Positions 1 to 8,423 of a stretch of DNA of 48,456 nt are shown here, piece after piece. The position numbers and the translations under genes are program-made. The notes below the pieces were generated by a model. That model was not told the DNA's origin, did not search any database, and saw nothing but the letters and a program-made list of their open reading frames with translations. Source of the stretch: CAZOHC01 sp964579845 (GTDB taxonomy: Bacteria; Patescibacteriota; Microgenomatia; Levybacterales; UBA12049); assembly GCA_964579845.1 (NCBI GenBank), contig CAZOHC010000003.1:1-48456 (forward strand), read 5' to 3'. The first letter of the stretch is position 1. Every line of letters begins with the position of its first letter.

Positions 1-1212
1 GTGTTTGCCAAGCGTAAAACTGGTAAGACGAAATATAAATATCTGATTCCAATGGTTGTGTGTATGGTGTCTGTGTTACTGTTGCTTGGAATATATCTTT
101 ATTATCACACTCAACTAAAACCACAAACCACAACCTCTAAAGTGTTATTGGAGAATGAAGATTTCCGAATTGGACACGCCACAAAAATGCAACCAGTGAC
201 ATTAGATACCTATGTGCAGCAGACAGCATCGCAGATTGGGAAATTTAATGAGCTGTCTCATTCTTTCTGGCCCGGAACTTCGTTCAATGGAGCCGTGGTG
301 TATTTTATTTCCAATGACAGAAAACATGCTTGGCGAGTTGCATACGACGGTTCATACACCAAAATTAAAAATCTGAAGTCTGTTCCACGTTATGGATCTG
401 TGATGGGTTATGAGATGGAGTTTTTTCCTCTTAGCATAGAAACTGATGGTGTCAAAGGAATGGTGATTGTGATCAGTCGAGATGCCTTACTTGATCAGAA
501 AAGATATGAAAAATACACCCATTTGGGAACGTATGATCCCTTGTTGACGTATATCCATGAAGGATTTCATCTTTTTGCACAAGATAGTGACCGCTGGCGT
601 GATGCAGATGTTTCAACAGCCATACGGGAAAATGCTCTTGGTAACTTTGAGGGAAGAAAATTGAGAACCTATACGATAAAACTGTTATCTCAGGCTTTGC
701 AAGATGAGGAAAATAGGGATATGTATATGAAACAGGCGGTGAAACTGCACCAGGCCTATAAAAAAACTTTCTCCCGAGAGTATGAACGTGTGCGATATTT
801 TGAACGAATCGAAGGTACCGCATCGTACTATGAGGTAATTGCCAGTCTGCAAGTGAGTTACTCGGAGATCATTAATAAAATCAACTACGCAAAAGCAGTA
901 GCGTTATGGTCGGCCAACCGTCGTCCAGAGGATATTCTGGGTGCAAGTCATGAAGCCTATGAGCTGGGTGTATTGGCTGGAGTGTTATTAGATATAAAGA
1001 CTGACCCAGATGAATGGAAAAGGGAAATTGAAACTGATCCCATGGCAACTCCAATGAATTTAATTGAGAGTTTATATTCTCAAGATGAACTAAGCAAGAT
1101 ATCGATACCTGAAATCAATGAAGAGTTCAGTCATGGACTGCTAGAGTCTATTAACCGAGAAAACGCTGTCAAGAATAATTTGCTGAGTTTCTTGTATCAC
1201 GTATTCTTTTAA
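1..1212 (+). CDS. membrane-anchored putative zinc metalloprotease (HExxH)
   Basis: A 403-residue protein with a basic N-terminus and one membrane helix at about residues 14-34; the rest should lie outside the cell. The centre holds HEGFH, a HExxH zinc motif, at about residue 187, preceded by a hydrophobic stretch (LLTYI). About 90 residues later comes ERIEGTASYYE, where a glutamate sits on a helix as the third zinc ligand of gluzincin-type peptidases does. The family is not one I can name; the peptidase call rests on these two motifs. The frame is open from base 1 with GTG as the first codon, so the gene might start upstream of the window, but the Lys/Arg-rich start followed by a membrane helix looks like a true N-terminus. 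It ends directly against a small minus-strand ORF, tail to tail. Confidence 0.6.
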   Translation: MFAKRKTGKTKYKYLIPMVVCMVSVLLLLGIYLYYHTQLKPQTTTSKVLLENEDFRIGHATKMQPVTLDTYVQQTASQIGKFNELSHSFWPGTSFNGAVVYFISNDRKHAWRVAYDGSYTKIKNLKSVPRYGSVMGYEMEFFPLSIETDGVKGMVIVISRDALLDQKRYEKYTHLGTYDPLLTYIHEGFHLFAQDSDRWRDADVSTAIRENALGNFEGRKLRTYTIKLLSQALQDEENRDMYMKQAVKLHQAYKKTFSREYERVRYFERIEGTASYYEVIASLQVSYSEIINKINYAKAVALWSANRRPEDILGASHEAYELGVLAGVLLDIKTDPDEWKREIETDPMATPMNLIESLYSQDELSKISIPEINEEFSHGLLESINRENAVKNNLLSFLYHVFF

Positions 1213-1380
1213 TTATGTCTTCCCTGCTAGCAAATGTGGGAGTGTTTGGTAGCAAGAAATCTCTTTGGTTGCAATATTATATCTTACCTTGTGAGATTTT
1301 AGTCTTTGAACGAGGTTTTGTGTGATTCCAATGTAGTACGTTTTCTGATCACAAAGAAGAATGTAAACAAACCAGGGCAT
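1213..1380 (-). CDS. short GIY-YIG nuclease-like protein, probably truncated
   Basis: A 55-residue ORF that begins MPWFVYILLC, continues with TYYIGIT and then LVQRLKSH. This is the N-terminal half of the GIY-YIG domain in the UPF0213-type mini-nucleases: the V-Y-I strand, the Y-I-G strand and the Arg/His helix are all present. Family members normally run to 80-95 residues with a catalytic Glu in the second half; here the protein stops after ATKEISCYQTLPHLLAGKT, so that Glu is missing. An AGGAG lies unusually close to the ATG. The stop codon abuts the stop of the preceding plus-strand gene. It may be a decayed remnant or a real short form; it should not be catalytically active as it stands. 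Confidence 0.6.
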   Translation of the reverse strand: MPWFVYILLCDQKTYYIGITQNLVQRLKSHKVRYNIATKEISCYQTLPHLLAGKT

Positions 1381-1400
1381 ACTCCTTTTATAGAGTAAAA

Positions 1401-1419
1401 CCCTGAGCTTGTCGAAGAG
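1401..1419. repeat. copy of a dispersed palindrome-like repeat (CCCTGAGCTTGTCGAAG core)
   Basis: The sequence CCCTGAGCTTGTCGAAGAG lies directly downstream of the tRNA. A very similar self-complementary core (CTTCGAC...GTCGAAG type) is often seen dispersed between genes in many bacterial genomes. Only one copy is visible in this window, so the repeat call rests on recognition of the core and not on copy number here. Confidence 0.3.
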
Positions 1420-1493
1420 TGACCCCTAGGGGATTCGAACCCCTGATCTTCAGAATGAGAATCTGACGTCCTAGGCCACTAGACGAAGGGGCC
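1420..1493 (-). tRNA. tRNA-Glu (anticodon CTC)
   Basis: Read on the minus strand the sequence folds as a full cloverleaf of 74 nt. The acceptor stem is GGCCCCT/AGGGGTC with one G-U pair, the D arm is GTCT/GGAC, the anticodon stem is TCAGA/TCTGA with loop TTCTCAT giving anticodon CTC, and the T arm is AGGGG-TTCGAAT-CCCCT. The discriminator is A and no CCA is encoded. It decodes GAG. The body resembles typical bacterial tRNA-Glu. Confidence 0.95.
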
Positions 1494-1598
1494 GGTCACG
1501 TGTATTTCCCTATTAAAGGCTATTTCTCAAATATGAAATATCAGCCTTCCCCGAAATTATTCTATCATTGAACCCTCCGATGACCGATGGGTCTTACA

Positions 1599-2234
1599 TC
1601 ACAACTTCATTCGGCCTGTTTGAACGTCTTGTAACACTTTCAGAAAACCTTGGAGTTCTTCTGCTTGGACGCGGCTGCGTAAGGACTCGACCGTATCATG
1701 AGGCTCGACTACTACTTCGCTCTGGAAGAGGATCGTGCCTTTATCATATTCCTCATCAATCGTATGTATGGTTACGCCTGTTCGTTTTTCCCCTGTTGCT
1801 AAAACTGCCCGATGGACATCATCTCCCCACATACCTGCGAATTTGGGTAATAATGACGGATGGACATTAAGAATTCGATTCGGAAATGCCTTTCTCGTTA
1901 ACGGTCCGACTCGTTTCAGATAGCCGCTCATAATAACGAGGTTCACTCCGCGAGTCACCAATGTATCACGTATCATTTTATCAACACGCTCGGATGAACC
2001 GTAACGCGATTCATTGATACACATCGATGGTATTTCAGAATCTGCTGCAAATTGCAGAGCGTTAGCCCTCGCATTATTACTGATAATGATACGTGTATCA
2101 CCATGTAGTTCACCTCGATGCTGTGACGCGATTATACCCTGCATATCCGTACCGTTATGTGAGGCGAGAAACCCTAACCGGAGCGGATACTGAACGAGAT
2201 GTTCCTGACTCTCGTATGTATATCTTTCTGGCAT
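1599..2234 (-). CDS. purN: PurN-like formyltransferase (phosphoribosylglycinamide formyltransferase family)
   Basis: A 211-residue protein of the 10-formyltetrahydrofolate-dependent formyltransferase fold. Family marks are the N-terminal LGFLASHNGTDMQ strand-turn, the substrate loop NVHPSLLPKF with the catalytic Asn and His, and DEEYDKG with the catalytic Asp, all correctly spaced. GAR transformylase makes the third step of purine synthesis in the cytoplasm. No other purine gene is in the window, which is odd for this enzyme; it may act on another amine or in salvage. It follows the ATPase-like operon on the same strand after a 70-nt gap. A -10-like TATACT at 2241-2246 lies 6 nt before the ATG, so it may have its own, nearly leaderless, promoter. 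Fold confidence is high, exact substrate is less sure. Confidence 0.75.
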   Translation of the reverse strand: MPERYTYESQEHLVQYPLRLGFLASHNGTDMQGIIASQHRGELHGDTRIIISNNARANALQFAADSEIPSMCINESRYGSSERVDKMIRDTLVTRGVNLVIMSGYLKRVGPLTRKAFPNRILNVHPSLLPKFAGMWGDDVHRAVLATGEKRTGVTIHTIDEEYDKGTILFQSEVVVEPHDTVESLRSRVQAEELQGFLKVLQDVQTGRMKL

Positions 2235-2304
2235 ACGATAAGTATAATGTATAGATGTTTAGAGAGCGATAACCGTCCGCAGAATCGAACGAACGTTTTC
2301 TCGA

Positions 2305-2739
2305 CTACTCGGGAGCAGCCTGTTTTTCAGCTGATTTTTCTTTTGTTTCCTGCGTAGGTTCTGTTTTCTTTTCATCCTTTTTATCATCCTTCCCTTTCTC
2401 TACCGGCTCAAGCATATTCTCAGGGAGAATATCCGCACCGATAAACGGACCGAGGATAATATCGATTTTATTCTCAACGACTTTCAAAACACCGTTTGTG
2501 ATCGTGATTTCCTGTTTTTCTCCGTTTGTTTTATGAAGAATAATCTTGTCTTTAATAAGGGTAATAAAATTTGTATGCAACGGGAGGATATCGAATTCGC
2601 CGTCTTTATTTACGGAGGTTATCATATACACCGTTCCGTTAAAGACGTTATCATCAGCACTGATGATAGTTACTTTCAGTTCCCGTAAGCCGACTTTCGG
2701 CTCAGTACTTTTATTCTCGACAGGCTGATTGTTGTCCAT
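2305..2739 (-). CDS. atpC: F1-type ATPase epsilon-like subunit
   Basis: A 144-residue protein. After a short polar leader, residues about 20-105 match the beta-sandwich of F1 epsilon: LKVTIISADDNVFNGTV, then GEFDILPLHTNFITLI, which is the G-x-F-x-I-L-P-x-H signature, and then an I-T-N-G-V-L strand. The C-terminal helical hairpin that regulates normal ATP synthases is not recognisable; instead there is a lysine/glutamate-rich tail of about 35 residues (KGKDDKKDEKK and on). Epsilon sits at the foot of the gamma shaft against the c-ring in known enzymes. It starts 3 nt after the beta stop, as expected for the last gene of an atp operon. Replacement of the hairpin by a charged tail suggests altered regulation. 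Confidence 0.85.
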   Translation of the reverse strand: MDNNQPVENKSTEPKVGLRELKVTIISADDNVFNGTVYMITSVNKDGEFDILPLHTNFITLIKDKIILHKTNGEKQEITITNGVLKVVENKIDIILGPFIGADILPENMLEPVEKGKDDKKDEKKTEPTQETKEKSAEKQAAPE

Positions 2740-2742
2740 AGG

Positions 2743-4103
2743 TTATGCCTTTTTGATATCGGCAAGACTGCCGATGTAGAGAAATTCTTCAGGTGCATGC
2801 TCATCGAACTTACCTTCCAAGATTTGCTTCACATCAGATACCGTCGTCTCGAGAGGAATATAGACTCCTTCTTTACCGGTCTGTGCTTTCGCGACTGCGA
2901 AGTACTGCGTCATATAATTTTTCAGAATTTTTGAGCGCTTATAGGTCAACTGATCCTCGGATGATAACTCCGTCTCGCCGACCAATGACACAATACGATC
3001 CAATGAAGCAGACTTCTTGAGAAGATTCGTCGCTGCGATGTATGTTTTGTAATGCTCCTCACCTGCGACATCAACACTAAGCGTTGATGAGGTAGAGGAG
3101 ATTAAATCGATAGCAGGTAGTCTTCCCTCCTGATAGATCTCACGGGAGACGACGACTGATGCATCAAGGTGGTTAAAAATAGACTGAACACCGTAGTCGG
3201 TAATATCATCAGACGGAACATACACTGCCTCGATACTCGTAATCGAGCCACGTTCATTTGAAAACAGCCGTTCTTGGAGCGCTGCCATCTCGGATGAAAG
3301 TGTTGACTGATAACCACCCTCAGACGGAATCGTATTCATCAGTGTCGATAATTCATATCCTGCCTGTGCAAAACGGAAAGCATTATCGATGAAGAACAGG
3401 ACATCTTTTTCTTCTTCATCGCGGAAATACTCAGCGATTGCAGCTCCTGCCGTCGCAGTACGGAAGCGGACAGCCGGATTCTCACCCATCGAACCATACA
3501 CAAGTGATACCTGATCTAACACTTCGCTCGCTTCCAGCGTCTCAAGCAGCGCTCCCCGACACCGGCGAAGACTGACACACTTTTATTTTTATTTAAGACG
3601 ACGACGTTATGGATAATTTCAGTAAGCAGAACGGTCTTTCCGACACCCGCTCCTCCGAACAGACCGACTTTCCCGCCTTTGGGGAGTGGTGAGAAGAAAT
3701 CGAGTGATTTAATCCCTGTCTCAAGAATTTTATCCGGAATCTGAATCTCCTCGAAAATTTCGTTACTCTCCATGACCGAGCGCAGTTTCTTCTTCTCAAG
3801 GGGTTTCTTTCCGTCAAGAGCGGTCCCGAAGACATCGATAACACGGCCGAGTACTTCACTCCCGACAGGAATTTTCAGAGATGAGCCCGTATTTATGACT
3901 TCAGCACCACGGTAGATTTTCTTTGTTGAGGAGAGGCAGAAGCAGTACACAGAATTCTCAGATGCAGATTCATTTACCTCGAGCCACACATCAGAATCTT
4001 CTTTCAGGACAAAGATATCATGAAGTTGCGGCATCGCATCAGCACTGCACTCAACCTCGATGATCTGTCCCTTCATACCGACGACTTTTGCTGACTTTGC
4101 CAT
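2743..4103 (-). CDS. atpD: F1-type ATPase beta-like subunit, interrupted by a frameshift
   Basis: Two adjoining frames together make a catalytic beta subunit. The first part carries the P-loop GGAGVGKT and reaches AGVGER, whose Glu is the catalytic one. The second part resumes with ETLEASEVLD and contains LVYGSMGENPAVR, the Walker B LFFIDN, and SITSIEAVYVPSDD. The joint is at 3549/3550, where the conserved segment after GER (T-R-E-G-N-D in relatives) is missing. Restoring one base plus six codons (19 nt) would repair the frame and give 459 residues, the standard length. I infer a 19-nt deletion, either real or an assembly error. The start is the ATG at 4103, 2 nt after the gamma stop; a TTG at 4115 is possible but has no support. 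As written the gene is broken. Confidence 0.85.
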
Positions 4104-4105
4104 AG

Positions 4106-5029
4106 TTATGCCCAAAGCATCACGCCCGATAATCGCTCAATCTGTTTTTTATTACTGAACATTTGCTTCGTCCTCCTTTCTTTGGTTGATAATGTTTTTT
4201 TCTCTGTTTCGATATGACTGACCGCCTCACCCATAGACCTGATTCGGGAACCGTGTCTGGCAAGCTGAGCTTCACTCACGGTCTGTTTAAAGAGTGAAGC
4301 AAAAACCTGTGTCTCAAAAAACTGAAGAATTTCATTTAATGACGGTTCGAACAGAAAATGCCGGTATTCATGAGGATTTTTCTCATCTTTCGATTTTGCT
4401 GCTGTCTCTTTCATATCTTTAAACAACAGATCCTGTACTTTATCCTCTGTTTTATACCCTGAGACGTTTGAGACGATAGCAGTCTGGGTAACAATACTCT
4501 CGAATTTACCGTAGTACACATCAATTTTTTGGTAATTAACGAGCGCCAGAACGAGCTCTTTCAGATCTTCAATCTTTACATCACTATCAGGAATCTCAAA
4601 ATACTGCGGCTCTTTTTTATTACCTGACTTCCCGTATAATTCCTTCCCTACTTTGCCTACGATGATGATATCGTCATTTTTATCTTTTATACTCTCGATA
4701 AAAAATTTAAAAACTTTTGAAATAATATCGCCCTGTAATTTTCCGTTTGATGAGAGCAGGACTGATACAGACTTCCCGTTCTTAACGAAGGAGGAGAAGT
4801 CATCCGTACCTTTATTTTTTTTCGAAAGAATTCCTAAGATCTTATTTTTGTATGACATTTTTACATCATAGAATACTGCAGTTAATTGGTCCAGAAAAGA
4901 TCTGGTCTGAATAACGCCTTTTCGCTCTTTCTGCATTTTCATAACCGAGATTTCCTGCATAGCTTGAACCACCATACCCATGGTACTGACGGTATCGATA
5001 GTTTCCCGTAATTCTTTTAGACTTTGCAT
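4106..5029 (-). CDS. atpG: F1-type ATPase gamma-like subunit
   Basis: A 307-residue protein, close to the usual 285-300 for F1 gamma. The N-terminal helix (LKELRETIDTVSTMGMVVQAMQ) keeps the pattern of the gamma coiled coil, though the usual KITKAMKMVAA wording has diverged. The C-terminal helix keeps EAQLARHGSRIRSMGEAVSH, matching the S-E-x-x-A-R-M-x-A-M block, and ends in GVMLWA in place of the usual GGAxA. The central Rossmann-like part is lysine-rich and divergent. In F1 this subunit is the rotating shaft linking the alpha3beta3 head to the c-ring. It overlaps the alpha gene by 13 nt and is followed by beta, exactly the order of atp operons. The degree of divergence is greater than in alpha and beta. 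Confidence 0.85.
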   Translation of the reverse strand: MQSLKELRETIDTVSTMGMVVQAMQEISVMKMQKERKGVIQTRSFLDQLTAVFYDVKMSYKNKILGILSKKNKGTDDFSSFVKNGKSVSVLLSSNGKLQGDIISKVFKFFIESIKDKNDDIIIVGKVGKELYGKSGNKKEPQYFEIPDSDVKIEDLKELVLALVNYQKIDVYYGKFESIVTQTAIVSNVSGYKTEDKVQDLLFKDMKETAAKSKDEKNPHEYRHFLFEPSLNEILQFFETQVFASLFKQTVSEAQLARHGSRIRSMGEAVSHIETEKKTLSTKERRTKQMFSNKKQIERLSGVMLWA

Positions 5030-6489
5030 AAGCTGAGAATTTTATTTTTTTGTTGGGTTACCATTTTCTCAAGATCCGCAACCGTCTCAATTTTTTCAAG
5101 TAATGTATAGATACTATCGAGTTTTCCTTCCTGATCTGCACGAGTTAACTGATCGATCGCTGATTCTATCTGATCATTTGTGTATTCGTTAAATGTCTTC
5201 AGCCAGATAAGCATGAAGAGTATGGTCTGGACTTTCTCAGGAACCATGAGCTTATAGGACTGATTAAACAACCGGTAAATTTTATCCCCTGTTTTAAGCA
5301 AATCTTTTACTTTATCTGATAACTCTGCACCGAAGTAGGAGTAGTTCTGCATCTTCTCATACTCAGCGAGGAATGCAGTCAGTGTCTGGGTAATCTCGCG
5401 TCTGAGATGTGATTGAGCCTGTTTTCCGACACGGGTAACCGAGACTGCCGGACTGATCGCCGGTCGTCGTCCGTTATGGAACGCACCGCTATCAAAGAGT
5501 ATATGGCCGTCAGTCATACCCATAACATTCGTCGCGATGTATGAAGCCAGATCTCCTTCGACGATCTCGACAATCGGCAGACAGGAAATCGCAACAGCCT
5601 CTTTATCAGGGTGGGTAAAATTCCCGGTCCGCTCCAGTAACTGTGCATGCGCATAGAAAATATCACCCGGATAGGAATCCCGCCCCGGGAATCGTTTTCC
5701 GACGAGTGAAATCTCACGGTAAAACTTCGCGTGTGTCGATAAATCATCGAGAATAACCAGAACATCCTGTCCCTGATCTCTGAAATACTCAGCAATCGTC
5801 ATCGCTGCATACGGGGTAAGATAGATGAGACTTGGTGAATCCTGCGAATTCGATGCGACGATGATGACCCTGTCCATAATCTTTTCTGCCTGAAAATAAT
5901 TGTATAAGCGTTTAATTTCGTGGGTTTTTCTCGCGATACCGGCATAGATAACAACAGAGTTATTTTTCTTAATTTGATTTACGATCGTCGTGACTGCAAA
6001 GGCTGTTTTACCGGTTTTCCGATCACCGATGACGAGCTCCTTCTGCCCCATACCTAACGGAACTAAAAGATCGACGATACTCACTCCCGTGAGAAGCGGC
6101 CTATTAATCCCGACTCTCACGTCAATTTTTCCTGCTTCGGTATAAATCTCGCGCTCTTCTTTCGGTCGTTTAAAATCTTTTATGATGGGATAGGAGATTC
6201 CCAACGGGTCGATTATCGTTCCCAGGAGCTCCTCACCGACCGGCACCGAAATCATTCTGTCTGTCCGTACCATCCGCTCACCGATAGCGACCGGCTCTTT
6301 GGAGAATATCAGGATCTCAATCGTGTCTCGATTCGCTGAGAAAACTTCTCCGAGCTTTCCTGATTCGAAAAGGATGAGCTCATGCAGCTTAGCTTTCGGT
6401 ATGCCCGATGCTTTCACCAGCGAAGCTTTCAACTCCTTCACAACACCGTACTCGCCTGTTGTATCTAAATAATCCGAAAAACTTTTCAT
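5017..6489 (-). CDS. atpA: F1-type ATPase alpha-like subunit
   Basis: A 490-residue protein with the whole alpha architecture: beta-barrel N-terminus (to about residue 90), nucleotide-binding domain with the P-loop GDRKTGKT, ILDDLSTHAKFYREISL, PGRDSYPGDIFYAHAQLLER, and the SVTRVGKQAQ block that holds the arginine finger completing the beta catalytic site. The C-terminal helical domain follows. The extreme N-terminus (MKSFSDYLDTTGEYGVVKEL) is a little shorter than in ATP synthases, where this region binds delta. The gene overlaps delta by an ATGA and gamma by 13 nt, so it is translationally coupled on both sides. Catalytic parts look intact, so an active F1 head is expected if beta is restored. 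Confidence 0.93.
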   Translation of the reverse strand: MKSFSDYLDTTGEYGVVKELKASLVKASGIPKAKLHELILFESGKLGEVFSANRDTIEILIFSKEPVAIGERMVRTDRMISVPVGEELLGTIIDPLGISYPIIKDFKRPKEEREIYTEAGKIDVRVGINRPLLTGVSIVDLLVPLGMGQKELVIGDRKTGKTAFAVTTIVNQIKKNNSVVIYAGIARKTHEIKRLYNYFQAEKIMDRVIIVASNSQDSPSLIYLTPYAAMTIAEYFRDQGQDVLVILDDLSTHAKFYREISLVGKRFPGRDSYPGDIFYAHAQLLERTGNFTHPDKEAVAISCLPIVEIVEGDLASYIATNVMGMTDGHILFDSGAFHNGRRPAISPAVSVTRVGKQAQSHLRREITQTLTAFLAEYEKMQNYSYFGAELSDKVKDLLKTGDKIYRLFNQSYKLMVPEKVQTILFMLIWLKTFNEYTNDQIESAIDQLTRADQEGKLDSIYTLLEKIETVADLEKMVTQQKNKILSLCKV

Positions 6490-6953
6490 AATGAAATCGA
6501 TAGGTCACGTAATCGTTTTCGCAGTGATTTATCTTTGTAGAGCCCCTCTACACCGATTAGCGCACCGCCGACGATCCTCGGATCCACGATAATGTGTAAC
6601 AGATACTTTTCTTTGGTATTACTATCAATCCATGCACTCCACTTCTGCACCTGAAGGAGTGTCGGTTCGATTGCGATCGTCAGATCGATGACTTTCGTAT
6701 CCTGAACAAATTCGCGAAGTGCAATAAAAAAATCTTTCATCTTTTCTTTATCGTTATGGGGAATTTTTTCTTTCGCGAGTTGATCACGAATCAATTCACT
6801 CCGATCAATTGAAAAAAGGGTTGATAATCGTTTCTCGACACTTCCTTTCTGATAAAGTGAAGCGATAAAAGTATCGATGGAGCGAACGAAGCGGTCCGCT
6901 TGTTGCCTCGTGTAAAGTGTGTCAAGTATCGGCTGAAAAGCTGTCTCAGTCAT
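6486..6953 (-). CDS. atpH: F1-type ATPase delta-like subunit
   Basis: A 155-residue, mostly helical protein in the exact slot of the delta (OSCP) subunit. The last part, LLHIIVDPRIVGGALIGVEGLYKDKSLRKRL, carries the characteristic delta ending in which a beta strand is followed by G-G-x-x-I-x-x-x (relatives have I-D-P-x-L-I-G-G). Delta joins the top of F1 to the b stalk, so its presence argues that the machine still has a stator. The start chosen is the ATG at 6953, which overlaps the end of the b gene by 8 nt; an upstream start would lengthen the overlap without support. It ends in an ATGA overlap with alpha. Confidence 0.8.
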   Translation of the reverse strand: MTETAFQPILDTLYTRQQADRFVRSIDTFIASLYQKGSVEKRLSTLFSIDRSELIRDQLAKEKIPHNDKEKMKDFFIALREFVQDTKVIDLTIAIEPTLLQVQKWSAWIDSNTKEKYLLHIIVDPRIVGGALIGVEGLYKDKSLRKRLRDLSISL

Positions 6954-7626
6954 TACCGAAAATCCCCTCATTTTTTGCCTCTTCCAGTGCATTCTGGATG
7001 AGTTTTTCATGTTCATCAACAGGAATACTTTTTCCGAGTAATTCTGTTACTGTTTTCTTTACGATTTCCTGAATAGAAGCTTTTACCCTCTCAATCTCAG
7101 CACGCTTATACCGCGTTATTTCAACCTGTGCTTTCTCAAACTCTCTGTCGACTTTATGTTGAAGATAATTCTGAAGTGAGATTGTCTGCTGATCCAACAC
7201 TTTCTCCAGTTTTTCAAGTCCGACTTTCCCGGTAGATTCCATCTGTTTCAGTGTCTTCTGTGCTTGTTTCTCGTACTGTTTCCCGATGTTTTCAAGTTCA
7301 GCATCAAATGAGTCAGATATCTCATGAAGTTGTTGTTCCAGTATCCCTGCATGCTTCTGTGCCGTCTGGTGAAGCACGTTTCTGAGTTTCTTTTCGTTCT
7401 CTTCTTTGACTGACTCTGTATCTTTAATAATTTCTGTTGCTTTCAGAATCGACTCCTGCATCAGTTGTTCGGAGTTTTGGTGAACCAGTTCCATGGTACG
7501 AACAGAGTGTCTGTGGAGTCTGCTTTCAATCCTTTTTATTCTTTTCTCTCTCTTGTTCAGTCGATGCCAGAAATACAGCAATGCAGCAGTAAAAATAAGA
7601 ATCAGGGCAGTGAAAATGTAATACAT
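6946..7626 (-). CDS. atpF: F-type ATPase b-like stalk subunit
   Basis: A 226-residue protein with one N-terminal membrane helix (about residues 2-20, YYIFTALILIFTAALLYFW) followed by an almost unbroken, highly charged alpha-helix with heptad character to the end. This is the layout of the F-ATPase b subunit, which anchors delta and F1 to the membrane as a stator. It is longer than the usual 156-170 residues by about 55, implying a longer peripheral stalk. Sequence alone would not separate it from other coiled-coil proteins; position between c-like and delta decides the call. It begins 1 nt after the c-like stop and overlaps delta. Confidence 0.8.
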   Translation of the reverse strand: MYYIFTALILIFTAALLYFWHRLNKREKRIKRIESRLHRHSVRTMELVHQNSEQLMQESILKATEIIKDTESVKEENEKKLRNVLHQTAQKHAGILEQQLHEISDSFDAELENIGKQYEKQAQKTLKQMESTGKVGLEKLEKVLDQQTISLQNYLQHKVDREFEKAQVEITRYKRAEIERVKASIQEIVKKTVTELLGKSIPVDEHEKLIQNALEEAKNEGIFGND

Positions 7627-7627
7627 A

Positions 7628-8398
7628 TTAAATTCTTAAGATAAAGATAGCGATACCGATACCGGCTAAAATAATGCTCACTGTTATGATAACATTTAAC
7701 GCGATACCGAATCCAATCCGTTTAATTGCCAAGGGATTACGACCGAGCGCATCAACACCGCGAGCTGCGATCCTCCCGAAAGTCATAAAGCCGAGAACGA
7801 ATGATAAAACGATCACAATACCGGCGACGACATATTTAAATACTGTCAGCGGTTCTTCAGAGACTGCAGCAGCTGACAGGTTCGCGATATCTGATAATTT
7901 CGACTGCACGGTAATTTTCGGATTCTGATACCTGACATTTACTGCAACGTTTATCAACCGAACTTCATTACTGTTACTCCCCGTGAAATCCTCCGTCGCA
8001 TTTCCGACGATAAATCCGGATTTAGTCGATTTCATACCGATACCTCGTCTTGATGATGTGGTTATCGGATCTCCTTTTTTAATCTGGCCGTTTTCAAGTG
8101 ACACGTTGACATACGCATTTCCTGTTGATACGACCGGGTATTTCCCGGTGGGATCACCGATATGGACAAGAATAGCAGGATTATCAGTCACGACCCCGAC
8201 GATTGACGGATCATAGGGAATACTGCTGAGAATGAATCCACCTGTTCCTCGAGAAGAAACGATATGTCCTGTTTCGACCGGTCCGTCGATTGCCACACGA
8301 TTCGCGATCCCATAGGAGACTTGTGCACCGACAGTTCCGACGAGGCCTCCTACCAAGAGGAAGAATGTGATACCCCATAAAAAAATATGTTTAAACAT
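7628..8398 (-). CDS. c-ring-like subunit with exported N-terminal domain and no ion-binding carboxylate
   Basis: A 256-residue protein made of two parts. Residues 1-25 form a signal peptide ending near VGAQ, and about 26-180 a beta-rich exported domain. The C-terminal 72 residues form two membrane helices (about 185-208 and 228-253) joined by a polar loop with GRNP at 219-222, the F-type c-subunit loop (R-N/Q-P) that contacts gamma and epsilon. In helix 2 the c-subunit pattern A-L-x-E reads ALNV, so the essential Glu/Asp is Val236; the helix has no acidic residue at all. The glycine ladder of helix 1 is also mostly lost. The exported domain (44-156) resembles residues about 1262-1386 of the upstream fibre: both have G-x-I-V-S, G-V-V-x-x-x-P, Y-P, V-S-x-E-N-G-x-I-x-x-G-D-P and S-x-G-x-I-x-G. 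Topology (N-terminus outside, loop inside) agrees with a c-subunit. Confidence 0.75.
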   Translation of the reverse strand: MFKHIFLWGITFFLLVGGLVGTVGAQVSYGIANRVAIDGPVETGHIVSSRGTGGFILSSIPYDPSIVGVVTDNPAILVHIGDPTGKYPVVSTGNAYVNVSLENGQIKKGDPITTSSRRGIGMKSTKSGFIVGNATEDFTGSNSNEVRLINVAVNVRYQNPKITVQSKLSDIANLSAAAVSEEPLTVFKYVVAGIVIVLSFVLGFMTFGRIAARGVDALGRNPLAIKRIGFGIALNVIITVSIILAGIGIAIFILRI

Positions 8399-8423
8399 GT
8401 ATCAGTGTGCTCCTTTCTTCACG

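Noticed and set aside
1568..1870. Plus-strand open frames opposite purN
   Set aside because: They are antisense shadows without ribosome sites or recognisable protein features.
3516..4103. Stop-codon recoding (UGA as Gly) as explanation for the broken beta gene
   Set aside because: The break is a shift of frame, not an in-frame TGA, and TGA ends many genes in the window.
3516..4115. TTG start at 4115 for the beta subunit
   Set aside because: The ATG at 4103 follows the gamma stop by 2 nt and starts the conserved N-terminal strand; the longer form would only add GIT-like residues and overlap gamma.
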